The notes under the pieces: generated by a model
Database searches by the model: none
Told to the model about the DNA's origin: nothing
The model's input: the letters and a program-made list of their open reading frames with translations, nothing else
Shown here: in pieces, positions 45,001 through 55,078 of the stretch
Layout of the letters: each line of letters opens with the position of its first letter
How positions within the stretch are numbered: the first letter of the stretch is position 1
Translations under genes and position numbers: made by a program
Assembly (NCBI RefSeq): GCF_035083965.1
Contig: NC_089732.1
Coordinates: 850,883 to 914,882, forward strand
Origin: Branchiostoma lanceolatum
Taxonomy: Eukaryota > Chordata > Leptocardii > Amphioxiformes > Branchiostomatidae
Length of the DNA stretch: 64,000 bases
Direction of reading: 5' to 3'

Positions 45001-48000
45001 AATCAAGGCAGTGTAGGCTGATTGTAGTTGCTTCACATGAAATGCAGAATCCAGCGTATAACATATTCAAAAGTCACAATCACTGTCAGTTTGCTCAAAG
45101 TAATTTTGACCCTTGTCCCTCCAGACTGAAGAGTTTTGAGGTCCCAGACGTTGAGCTCCCAGCGGTCGAGGTACCTGACCCCGGAACGGGCGCGGGACCG
45201 ACCTACCAGCCGCCGGAGGTCGTGGAGATGTACAGTGTGACCGGCAACCTGGCGCCGCTGTTTAGAACTGCTGGGATGAGGTATGTGACTCAACTTACTC
45301 TCTCATTACCTGGTCTATCACATGTGCTTCCTTTTTTTGAGAGGTAGACAAGGGATTTAGTTCCATCTGCCATCTCTATCCAGGGATCTGCAGTTTGGAA
45401 TCTGAGCTAAGAGCCTTGCAGAATTTTTTTTTGTCCCAAGAAGCAAATTTCTGTATCGGGATGGAGGGCCCTGGAGCTGATGCAAGGTAGTTCCAGCATT
45501 CTGAAGTGTCTTTTGTTCATCTCCATTCCAGGAAGGGCCACGCCCTGTCCGGCCAGGAGGTCCGAGAGTTCCTGACTCAGTATGTGAAGGAAAATGAACT
45601 GATGGATCCCAATAACAGAAGGTAAATATAGTATACAAGAACCATGTTTGTTGTTACTTCTTCAACCCCAAGACTTGCCCTTCTGTTTGTGTGTGTTTCT
45701 GACCTACTATATAAAACGTATCCTAAGTCTTGCATGATACAATTACAAATAAATAAAGGATAAGTTTTCTTAAAAGAGTCAGATGCTTCAGATAACATGC
45801 ACTATCAGTGACTAAGAATCTGAAATGTCCGACTCTTCAAAGAATTTATCCAGTAACTATTTGATTTATCTTGTAGTATGTTAAATGTTCTACCTGGATG
45901 TCTTACCTAATGGTCTCCATGTCTCAGGTATATAGTGGTGGACCCGTTGCTCTGCGATGCTTTAAGACAGAAGGGGGAGAACCTGACTCACCTTACCTGG
46001 GAGGACCTCTTCACCAGGTGAGACTTCAAGGAGTTTATAAGGCTATGGTTATTTAGTTCCTTGCTTCTTGCACAGTTTAAAGTGAATATTAATCAAGAAC
46101 AAGATAAAAACAGAGGGCTGCGAGGAAAACTTGAATCTGACTTCACCTTGTCCCATCCTGAGTCTGTCATGTACTCCCTGAAACTGTGAGCCAAGGTACA
46201 TAATTCCCTCTCAGACTCTGTTTTTATTTTCATCTTCCAGGTGATGTTGGACCCTCTTCACAAAAAGACCACTGTGAACATTTTTCAAATATTTTGCATA
46301 GAAATTTACCGGTATATGTACCATGCTAGAAAGATAACATTTTTTCTTAAATGGAAATGGACATGAATCCAGTTTACTCATAGTATACTCAAGCTTTCTC
46401 TCTTCCTCAGGTGTTGTGTCTCCACCTTCCAATACCGTGCCCTAGACACAGTAGATAACAACCTGCTGCCCCTACAGCCTCAAAAAGGCTATTGGACTAC
46501 CTTTAACTTTACCTTTTACAAAAGATCATTACTGAGCACACAAATATTAACCCTGCTTAACAAGTCTACCCTATCCTTACCCCCTCTCCCCAGATGTTGT
46601 GATAAGATGTCTCCCTGTGCCCAGCTGATTTTCCCTGGCCAGTAGTGTGGGTAAGGGGGTGAAGTCTGCCATCTCTGACAGCCTTGTTTCTCCACAGATG
46701 TTGTGATAAGATGTCTCCATGTGCCCAGCTGATTTTCCCCGGCCAGTAGTGTGGGTAAGGGGGTGAAGTCTGCCATCTCTGACAGCCTTGTTTCTCCACA
46801 GATGTTGTGATAAGATGTCTCCCTGTGCCCAGCTGATTTTCCCTGGCCAGTAGTGTGGGTAAGGGGGTGAAGTCTGCCATCTCTGACAGCCTTGTTTCTC
46901 CACAGATGTTGTGATAAGATGTCTCCGTGTGCCCAGCTGATTTTCCCCGGCCAGCCTCCTGTCCTGAAGAAAGGGAAGCTGGAGCCGGTCGACGTTCAAG
47001 TTCAGCAGAGGTCAGGCAATAAGAAGGTAATGAAGGGGTTCACATAATATTTCATTGAAAACTGGTCACTTTGAATTCTGAAAGTCTTTAAAAATGAGCA
47101 ATATGAAATCATATCTTGATTTCTTGAAGTCCAACTACCCTGTAATTTCAAAGGTTTTCATGGAAAAAATTACAATCATATAGGTAAAAGCATTCTCTTT
47201 CAAATGACATGTGAAACTTAATGTAAAGTTACTTAGTTTATAGTAACCCAGTAGCAGGTGTAACTGTTAGACTTCCATCTTGCTCCATCTTAAAATTTGG
47301 AAGATGACAATAAGATATCATCAATAACATCAGTTACATAAGCCCAAGAGGAATTGCAGTAGCGGAATATTGGAGGGGGACCGTGTAGCAGGCAGAAGCG
47401 GTGACACGAGATCATTTTGTTGTACATTTGAGATGTAAAAATGAAACAGTGACAGCCTCACAGCCTTTATGCCAAGACATGTAACCCTCACCTGTCCGCC
47501 TCTTCTGTCCATACAGGTGACCCTGATCTACAACCTGGAAGGGTTTGGGATCCGGCCGGACAGCTTTGCGCACCTGCTGCAGCTGCGTGTGCAGGCCAGC
47601 ACGGCCGTTAACCCCGCTGTGAACAGGAAGGCTGGCATGCAGGTCATGGTGCAGGGCAACCAGGTCAGCACCGTCGCCAAGCTGCTCATAGGTAAGGCTT
47701 GAAACAAACAAACAAATAAACAGACAGACAGACAGACATCAGGAAGAAAGGCATGCAGGTCATGGTGCAGGGCAACCAGGTCAGCACCGTCGCCAAGCTG
47801 CTCATAGGTAAGGCTTAAAACAAACAAACAAATAAACAGACAGACAGACAGACATCAGGAAGAAAGGTGTGCAGGTCATGGTGCAGGGCAACCAGGTCAA
47901 CACCGTCGCCAAGCTGCTCATAGGTAAGGCTTGAAACAAACAAACAAATAAACAGACAGACAGACAGACATCAGGAAGAAAGGTGTGCAGGTCATGGTGC

Positions 48001-48771
48001 AGGGCAACCAGGTCAGCACCGTCGCCAAGCTGCTCATAGGTAAGGCTTGAAACAAACAAACAAATAAACAGACAGACAGACAGACATCAGGAAGAAAGGT
48101 GTGCAGGTCATGGTGCAGGGCAACCAGGTCAGCACCGTCGCCAAGCTGCTCATAGGTAAGGCTTGAAACAAACAAACAAATAAACAGACAGACAGACAGA
48201 CATCAGGAAGAAAGGTGTGCAGGTCATGGTGCAGGGCAACCAGGTCAGCACCGTCGCCAAGCTGCTCATAGGTAAGGCTTGAAACAAACAAACAAATAAA
48301 CAGACAGACAGACAGACATCAGGAAGAAAGGCATGCAGGTCATGGTGCAGGGCAACCAGGTCAGCACCGTCGCTAAGCTGCTCATAGGTAAGGCTTAAAA
48401 CAAACAAACAAATAAACAGACAGACAGACAGACATCAGGAAGAAAGGTGTGCAGGTCATGGTGCAGGGCAACCAGGTCAGCACCGTCGCCAAGCTGCTCA
48501 TAGGTAAGGCTTAAAACAAACAAACAAATAAACAGACAGACAGACAGACATCAGGAAGAAAGGTGTGCAGGTCATGGTGCAGGGCAACCAGGTCAACACT
48601 GTCGCCAAGCTGCTCATAGGTAAGGCTTGAAACAAATAAACAAATAAACAGACAGACAGACAGACAGACAAACACCAGGAATACAGGTGTGCAGGTCATG
48701 GTGCAGGGCAACCAGGTCAGCACCGTCGCCAAGCTGCTCATAGGTAAGGCTTGAAACAAACAAACAAATAA

Positions 48772-48814
<43 letters not shown>

Positions 48815-48894
48815 CCAGGAAGACTGGCATGCAGGTCATGGTGCAGGGCAACCAGGTCAGCACCGTCGCCAAGCTGCTCATAGGTGAGTAAACA

Positions 48895-48939
<45 letters not shown>

Positions 48940-49277
48940 TCAGGAAGACAGGCATGCAGGTCATGGTGCAGGGCAACCAGGTCAGCACCGTTGCCAAGCT
49001 GCTCATAGGTGAGGCTTGAAACAAACAGACAAATAAACAGGCAGACAGAAAGGCAGACAGACAGACAGACACCAGGAAGTCAGGCGTGCAGGTCATGGTG
49101 CAGGGCAACCAGGTCAGCACCGTCGCCAAGCTGCTCATAGGTAAGGCTTGAAACAAACAAACAAATAAACAGACAGACAGACAGACAGACAAATATTAGG
49201 AAGGCAGGTGTGCAGGTGACAGTCCAGGGCAACCAGGTCAGCACCGTCGCCAAGCTGCTCATAGGTGAGTAAACAAA

Positions 49278-49316
<39 letters not shown>

Positions 49317-49398
49317 CCAGGAAGACAGGCATGCAGGTCATGGTGCAGGGCAACCAGGTCAGCACCGTCGCCAAGCTGCTCATAGGTGAGTAGACAAA

Positions 49399-49433
<35 letters not shown>

Positions 49434-49624
49434 CCAGGAAGACAGGTGTGCAGGTCATGGTGCAGGGCAACCAGGTCAGCACCGTCGCCAAGCTGCTCAT
49501 AGGTGAGGTTACAAAACAGACAGACAGACAGACAGACAGACACCAGGAAGACAGGTGTGCAGGTCATGGTGCAGGGCAACCAGGTCAGCACCGTCGCCAA
49601 GCTGCTCATAGGTGAGTAAACAAA

Positions 49625-49655
<31 letters not shown>

Positions 49656-49857
49656 CCAGGAAGACAGGCATGCAGGTCATGGTGCAGGGCAACCAGGTCA
49701 GCACCGTCGCCAAGCTGCTTATAGGTGAGTAAACAAAACAGACAGACAGACAGACAGACAGACATCAGGAAGGCAGGCATGCAGGTCATGGTGCAGGGCA
49801 ACCAGGTCAGCACCGTCGCCAAGCTGCTGATAGGTGAGGCTTGAAACAAAGAAACAA

Positions 49858-49924
<67 letters not shown>

Positions 49925-51788
49925 CCAGGAAGACAGGTGTGCAGGTCATGGTGCAGGGCAACCAGGTCAGCACCGTCGCCAAGCTGCTCATAGGTAAGAA
50001 AAAAACAACAAAATAGACAAACAAAAAAATAGACCTACAAACAAAGGCAGCAGTAGGGCTACCAGAACATTGATAGAACTTGGTTATGGTGCTTGTTTGT
50101 TTTTGCGTTTCGGCGTCCTGGCTTTTACCTTGCAGGAAGGAAGGAAGCAGGGCAGGAAGGAAGCTTGGTTCAACACTGTGTCGCACACAATTAGACCTTA
50201 TATGGCAATACGTTCCCAAATCCTTGTAAAGCCGTTGCCTTATATGGCAAGGGACCACGAAAAGGCTGGCAGGCTACATTTGCATGACACACAGGAGGGC
50301 GACCGCATGTAACTGCTACAACTGTTCGGAAATATCATTGCATTGTGGTTTCGGACTTTGATATCCTGAAAAATGACCATATTACATCTATTCCACAAGA
50401 TTGCAGAAGAAAAAAAATGATTTCGTCAAGAAAACGACCAAAAATCGGCATAAATAATACCACATAGTGAGGTTATAACATAACATACAGAGTGACGAAT
50501 ACGTACCGCAGCTTGGCCTATCTGGCAACGCGAAGCACTTCGGACCCAGAAGATCCGGGTTCGTGTCCGTGCATGTTTTTTTTTTCTTTTTAGATATTGA
50601 ATATCAAAAATATATATTGATATTATATTAATCAATATCATATTTATGAATATCATTTTTCATTAATAAATAAAGAAATATTTTATATTTGTTATTTTTA
50701 AATATTCATTTAATATATACAAACAAGGCCTTTGTCTTATGAACAGGACTTCATAGATTCCAAACCCGGCATTCGAATTTTTCTGTTCATTGTAATGGAA
50801 AATACCGTGCAGCGGCTCCTATGCGCGGTAAGATGATTCTTGCAAAACACTCGCCACTTAACTTCTATCCCCGATGTAAACAGAGGCTCTTGATGTTGTT
50901 TGCAAAACAGCGATCCTTTGCTACAGTAGCAAATGCTCCATTGTTCAGTATCGACTTCATTCAGACAACACGGACGTGGAAAGTGGCGCCGCTCGGCACA
51001 AAACTATGGGAATTTTCATGAATTTTAGCAAAATTACCCAGGAAAATAAGGAAGAAATGTTGTAAATGCGGAAACCAGAATAATACGGATGAGGTAGCTG
51101 TTGATTTGTTTGACATTTGGTAGTCATTTTAGATAGAACCTTAGCTGCTATGAACTTCTATTTCACTTAATTACCATAGTGCTGATGATTCAATGGTGCT
51201 TTTTCAAATTTTATGTTTTATTGCGTGCCATGTACATAATTACATTGATAGCTTTTATAATGAGCCTATTGTACATTTTACAAATAAGTACAAGTTGTAG
51301 GCCAAGACCAGCTTTTTCAAAAGCACTTAAGTTAAGTGACGTAACTTCAAAATTGCTTTCCCCAATCTGCCTTTCTCTATTAAAACAGTACTCATTTCCC
51401 AAAATGACAATTTTTCTTATAGACTGAACAGCCCTTGAGTGACTTCCTCTGGCAGATTTTACTTCAAGTAAAGGGAAAAGACAATTCACACTCATAAACG
51501 TAGCCGAAACGCCAGCTTTTTTTAAAAGCTCTTGTTTGTTTGTATTGCATACCCGGTAAACCGCCTCATGGTGTAACACACATACTGAAGAGAACAAGCT
51601 ACACATCTGGACAGATTTATACACAAGAACACAAGAAAACTCTTGGATCTATATTCTTGTTTACCAGCTTTCAAAGTTGCTGGATAACTAACTAAACGAC
51701 GATGTTTTGTGTGTTGTTTTCAGACGAAATGAAGCTACCTAAGAAGTTTGTCCAGGGTGTTGAGAAGGCTGCTAAGAAGAAGAGATGA
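36045..51788 (+). CDS. EIF2D: Eukaryotic translation initiation factor 2D (ligatin), 15 exons
   Basis: Exons: 36045-36100, 36765-36955, 37387-37470, 37735-37825, 38305-38412, 38618-38949, 39485-39602, 43988-44033, 44581-44684, 45125-45280, 45532-45621, 45928-46017, 46906-47026, 47517-47691, 51724-51788 (TGA). All phases agree; 608 aa against 584 in human. Order: N-terminal MCT1-like part (MFQKAFRVKSKTIIRGSDRR), PUA domain (about 93-175), acidic Glu-rich linker from exon 6 (177-285), winged helix (DLKKSSYKKLSKFLQAMQ, about 332-349), SWIB-like part (about 390-490), and SUI1 (about 500-590, with LIYNLEGFGI), ending in a Lys-rich tail. eIF2D binds the 40S subunit, delivers tRNA to the P site without GTP and helps recycle post-termination subunits. 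Intron 7 hosts an antisense gene. Edges of exons 5, 13 and 14 are tandemly duplicated. Confidence 0.96.
38105..38330 (+). repeat. Decayed copies of the EIF2D exon 5 acceptor edge
   Basis: The true border is CCTGACCTGCAG followed by GGCTCCAGTTGCTGTAGG (exon starts 38305). Three upstream units of about 55-70 bp repeat the pattern TGTCCTGTAG/AGCTCC...TTGCTGTTGGC and then CTATAACCTTG-type spacer, at about 38122, 38182 and 38240. Only the first retains an AG at the border. Confidence 0.65.
40274..40279 (-). terminator. Candidate poly(A) signal for the nested TRIM-NHL gene
   Basis: AATAAA on the minus strand, about 230 bases past the stop codon of the 40506-43031 frame. Confidence 0.45.
40506..43031 (-). 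CDS. DED-RING-B-box-coiled-coil-filamin-NHL protein (TRIM-NHL type)
   Basis: An uninterrupted 841-codon frame, antisense in EIF2D intron 7, with a good start context (CCAGCCATGG). Residues about 8-85 (LYVRISDSLSEEDVKRLRAL ... NLGLLVEILKSLKKG) look like a death effector domain, close in spacing to caspase-8/FADD DEDs. A C3HC4 RING follows (C113, C116, C128, H130, C133, C136, C152, C155), then B-box 1 (about 198-240), B-box 2 (about 260-297, CPEHHQRMTLYCESC), a coiled coil (about 300-430), a filamin-like Ig domain (about 465-570) and NHL repeats to the end (DRPIDVAVRGDRLYVADTWN; HNPHGVAVTEDGHVFVADYK). RING plus B-boxes predict an E3 ubiquitin ligase, and NHL a substrate or RNA-binding platform. 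The DED is the odd part, since vertebrate TRIM proteins normally begin with RING. DED assignment is by eye. Confidence 0.93.
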   Translation of the reverse strand: MAQLPALTRLYVRISDSLSEEDVKRLRALVAPELLGQARVQHAIPLEIFNMLEDDNRIGKGNLGLLVEILKSLKKGKLAEEAERLEQEQRREGVADPRLSFPEDDRDDKSLTCPECKALYKDPKLLPCLHTFCQTCLEKVANKSSGGKKFQCPVCHSDVELPCPAWSGGVEKLKSNFYINKKLDFRKIKLIKTSSVLCQMCKSVKAAAICENCAHDMYMLCNNCVALHRNTPALQTHVIHDSYELANPNFRSQYAQQIYCPEHHQRMTLYCESCATLVCRDCTVDEHRLGESHDHKYLGEVAPKCKASVQSLLWKTEAVVCKINQDVVHLDRELTTTAENCDQVKKDIQQHYKKLRLKLDEEEKQMITKVDRVKKQRKDKVTHEKTEKEKKLHATEEGLEFCRDVLDRNYNTELLFLGQEMEGRLKQLSLQDSGNRTLLSNSGPVHFKPSSLFEISGGSLSVLAGFTISVEGPAVESLPSSVTVTANKADLTGGDVALQIEVTSPQGKATLIQATAHTSPPLAAGKGQTSRVRGVWGAEWRPQESGKHSMGVCMEGKKDLGSLTVDVGSNNPVLRFGQKGSQQGQFDRPIDVAVRGDRLYVADTWNKRVQVFDLNGRFVYSFPTDSPVGLAVQTDGKIVVKSLKEVKKFSSSGELMNKFPLCSNCTDPYGLAVQRDERVVVADKDKHSIFLFEADGTLVKQVGGKGQGEGQFNQPRFVCVDKEDNIIVADKTNDRVQVFDKNLNFKHKFGQWGRQPQDMWAPHGVSADSRGNIVLANIGGITDGVGHSEKLLVFRPDCTWVATISSDGDKLHNPHGVAVTEDGHVFVADYKDHSVRKYRYM
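43054..43560 (-). promoter_or_regulatory. Upstream region of the nested TRIM-NHL gene, possible 5' UTR intron
   Basis: On the minus strand a donor-like AAAAA|GTGAGT (exon end at 43468) and an acceptor CCCTCAG (exon start 43054, 23 bases before the ATG) could remove a 413-base untranslated intron. The promoter would then lie near 43,470-43,560. No TATA box is evident. Weak evidence only. Confidence 0.3.
46594..46905 (+). repeat. Tandem copies of the EIF2D exon 13 acceptor edge, 104-bp unit
   Basis: The exon 13 start (ATGTTGTGATAAGATGTCTC) with its CAG acceptor occurs at 46594, 46698, 46802 and 46906, at exact 104-bp spacing. The last is the real exon. The first three keep about 49 exon bases, then pass into TAGTGTGGGTAAGGGGGTGA and on to the next acceptor. 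In exon frame each copy hits TAG. A GTAAGG donor-like site follows, so each could act as a 57-base poison exon. Confidence 0.9.
47625..49996 (+). repeat. Twenty-copy array of the EIF2D exon 14 donor edge
   Basis: The last 67 bases of exon 14 (47625-47691, codons for MQVMVQGNQVSTVAKLLI) plus the donor GTAAGG or GTGAG(T/G) are followed by AAACAAACAAATAAACAGAC and GACA repeats. This block repeats 19 more times to 49996. The first units are 116 bp; later ones range from about 105 to 155 bp, mainly through GACA number. Exonic parts are highly conserved, with few substitutions, so the array is young or homogenised. Long minus-strand frames (C-L-S-V rich) are artefacts. Confidence 0.95.
49997..51723 (+). 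other. Rest of EIF2D intron 14, no gene seen
   Basis: Contains short purine-rich AGGAAGGAAGCAGGGC repeats near 50140 and an A/T-rich stretch at 50570-50720 made of ATATTGATATT-like motifs. The 137-codon minus frame at 51211-51624 shows no recognisable domain. The intron ends in TTTTCAG at 51723. Confidence 0.5.
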
Positions 51789-52549
51789 CGACGATGAACC
51801 ATCGTATGGAACTAGAGAAAAACAACGCTTCATCTTACCCTCCTGTCAAGCCTGATGCTACATAAGGCCACACCAATTTAATTTGTCGGTTGTTGGGTTT
51901 AGATATGATGCTACACTATGTTCTCCAACTCAACAAAAGTGCTCACTGGAGTTTTCGACTGGTTCTCCCAGTCTCTCTCAACTTTATAAACATGAGATAA
52001 AGCTACACTGAAAGATCAAGATAAAAAAAGTCTGTTCCTCGGTACACTCAGTTTCAGGCAGGGAGTATGTATTACTCAGATTCTAGTTTTCCTCCCTGCC
52101 TTCTGTTTTTATCTTGACCTCTTGGTATTCTTTACTTTTTGAGAACCAAAGAATTTGTATTGATTTGTGTGGTCTAATGGTACGAAGTTTCCTGGCTGTT
52201 ACTGACAATACATACAAAGGTTTACAAAGGAGTTGCCAACCCTTTGCTTTATATTATTTTATCCGAATATGTTTTGAATTCAGCCAGACATATTCTTATT
52301 ATTTAAGTAAGATGTGTATAGAGTGTTGGCTCTGTAACAACTGTACTAGATCATCATGTTTTGAAGGCAAGCAGTCCCAACATTTGAATCTGTGCAATGT
52401 ACTAATCATACATGCATGTGTACTACAAGATTGCTTATAAGTAACTTTGAAGTAAATTGAAAGTTAACATGCTTCCAGTGTTTTTCTTGCTTAGAGTATG
52501 TGTGTTCAGCACAAGGTTTCATAATCAAGAATGTTGAGAAGCAAGTGGC

Positions 52550-52555
52550 AATAAA
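52550..52555 (+). terminator. Candidate poly(A) signal for EIF2D
   Basis: AATAAA about 760 bases after the EIF2D stop. It is the first clear hexamer downstream on the plus strand. Confidence 0.5.
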
Positions 52556-52559
52556 AAAA

Positions 52560-53225
52560 GAAGCTTAACCGTCTGACAAACGTAAGTCGTAATATTTGGA
52601 TAATCAGGATGAAATACGTTAAATTTCAGACCTTGTCAACAATTTATAATGCATGGCTCAAAAACGCCGCCTAATGACAAGAAAAAATATTGCAGGAAAA
52701 CCTGTGTCCACTAGCTGCAAAAATAATGGTAAATGAGTCGCCAGAGATCGTCAATTATACGTGTGCATAGTTCGTTTGATACGCAATGGGTACACAACAA
52801 TGGCAATAATCGAACGTTTGAGGCCGCTTAATCGTCTGACGAACATAACTTGTAGAAGTTGGGTAATCAGGACGTAATACGATACGTTTACGACCTTGTC
52901 AACAATCAGTCAAGAAATTCCCGCCAAGATAGGCCGTCCGCATTTTCCTTTCCAAGCCCTCTCTTTCCTTCACAACTACGCATTTGTTACCCTAGTTGGT
53001 AAAAAGACACAACACAACACAACATAGACAAAGTCTCCTTATTGTGACGTTTTCCTTTGAGCAAAACAGACCCTGTAGATGTAGAGCAAAGAATCAGTAG
53101 CCGAAACGCATAATTCAACAGCGCTGCCAAACGGCCAGAAAATATTACTGCAGGAGAACGACGTCCATCAGCGGCAAATCTAACTTGAACCGTTAGAGGT
53201 CCACATTGACACGTGCAAATCATCT
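52560..53225. repeat. Diverged direct duplications downstream of EIF2D
   Basis: CTTAACCGTCTGACAAACGTAA ... GACCTTGTCAACAATTTA at about 52565-52655 recurs as a diverged copy at 52828-52910. GAAAAAATATTGCAGGAAAA ... at 52685-52775 recurs at 53137-53220. This suggests a block duplicated with later decay. No coding sequence is recognised. Confidence 0.5.
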
Positions 53226-53589
53226 ATCATTCACACACAAAGGTAAACCTACAACAAGCTACGATTGAAAGTCTCAGCGACTCCTGACGTGAATCCTTGC
53301 CTTGACAGTTTGGTTGACATACCGCGACGTTATTCCAAAACAAGGTGACATTGTAATGCTAGTGAGGTTAAAAGTTGTAACCTTTGGCCTATTGTTTGTT
53401 TATCATCTGAAGGCAATCATGATGTGGCATGGATTTCGGAGCTTAGAGACAGCGTTTAAAGATTCTGCTCGAGCAAATTTGAAGCGAACAGGTATGATTC
53501 TATCGTATAACGTTCGACACAGTCAAGATCTGCTCTTACGTTTTCCTATCAGTTTTCTAACCATTTATCGATTAATCATTCAGTGTTAA

Positions 53590-53650
53590 TCATGACCACC
53601 TGTGTTACAGGTGTACATGAACATAATTTACCCATATTGATGTTACCATA
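53590..53650. repeat. CACCTGTGTTACAGGTG motif segment, copy 1
   Basis: CACCTGTGTTACAGGTG, a near palindrome, followed by AACATAATTTACCCA. The same order occurs at 55658-55700 about 2.07 kb downstream, with flanks also alike for about 50 bases. It may be the end of a mobile element or a duplicated regulatory site. Confidence 0.5.
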
Positions 53651-54274
53651 TGAATACAGAATCACAGAACTTCTCGAACCTTTACACTGTGATTTCATTT
53701 TTCATCTATTTTTCCTTCATTGAGGACTAACAAGTACTTTTTGTGCACGCTAATATTAGGTTGAATGTAAATGTATATACAACACACACGATCGTACGAA
53801 GGGAGTGTCGTCAACTCTGAGAAGTAAGACATTGAGTTTTCAGTGCTATATATTCAAGCATGCTTCTTACCATAAACAGAAGTGCCCACGATCGGAACTG
53901 AGTTTTACAGACAAAGTTGACGGTCACACAACCATGTGGCTATGTTCGCCTGGTGATATTTGTGCCCACGAATACCTAGGCGATCGGCTGGCGTGGCGGA
54001 TTTGCTGAGGACGGCTTGCCCTATGACTTGTTGGGAGGGCTTAGCCTGTCTGTTGATAGCAATGTACCCATGCGTTGGTTGGCAGCGGAAAATAAAAGAA
54101 ACGAAAGTGTCTGTCTCTGTGTATTTGCGTACCACTTGCACTTGCACTTGCACACTAACAAACTAACAAGGGGGGCGAGTAGCAAACCTTCACGTGGTGC
54201 CCCCTGTTAATCCCTCGCGGGAGACCAATTGCTACGCAACGTGCTTCCTACTACACACTCCGACAAATCGACCT

Positions 54275-54475
54275 GTTTGAAACTCAGATTCGAATCAGCC
54301 TTGACCCGACAAATCGTTTCCTAGTTTACCTTAACGACTTAATCTGCCAAAACAAATTCGCCAGCGATATGTGAGAAGGGGGTCTCAGCTTTTAAAGGAT
54401 GTCTCAGATTGACAATTATGGAAATGATACAAACCGGCCGCCATTAAAAGTTTGAACCAAAGTAGCAGAAACTAT
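54275..54475. repeat. Single arm related to the 9995-10433 palindrome
   Basis: GAAACTCAGATTCGAATCAGCC, AACGACTTAATCTG(C/A)CAAAACAAA, CGCCAG and TCAGATTGACAATT occur in the same order as in one arm of the large foldback element. The second arm is missing or unrecognisable. Confidence 0.65.
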
Positions 54476-55007
54476 TTTTCGAATATCATTTTAAGCGGAA
54501 TGAAGCACAAATAAAAGATGGATCCATTTCTAATTATAACGATTGTATCAATGTCGAGTTTGCGATTAGATCTGAAACTAGTCACGCATCCTAATCGTTA
54601 GGATGAAATTAACATCAGAAAAGACAAGTTCTTCAGGTGATTCTTATTAGTACTTCCCTCACAGGTGATCACAGGTGACCTGCATGACAATAAAGGCGAT
54701 GCTTTAGTTACGAAGTTGTGAATCCGGAGAACGTTATTACGACTTCAGAAGGACGCCATCCAGCCTTTCATCTGGTACGTACCCTTTTACTTAGTTTTAG
54801 ATGGTGGAAAAATGATTTTTATGCAATCGTTGTTATCATCAACATCTCTACCTGTGACGTTTGTAATTTAGCAACTTCAATTATGCTACTTTCATGCTTT
54901 CAAACTTCCAGTTCCTTACACCCGTAGTCCATCTGTTCTCACGAGATTACAAGGGAAGATTCGATCATGAGTTACAGCATGCTTAGGGCCCTCTGAGTTT
55001 CCCAGCT

Positions 55008-55010
<3 letters not shown>

Positions 55011-55075
<65 letters not shown>
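55011..55075. repeat. (CT)n microsatellite
   Basis: An uninterrupted CT dinucleotide run of about 32 repeats. Confidence 0.95.

Positions 55076-55078
<3 letters not shown>

Noticed and set aside
47412..50258. Many minus-strand open frames of 85-220 codons rich in C, L, S and V
   Set aside because: They are translations of the GACA tracts and the reversed exon 14 copies. They repeat with the array and have no independent gene features.
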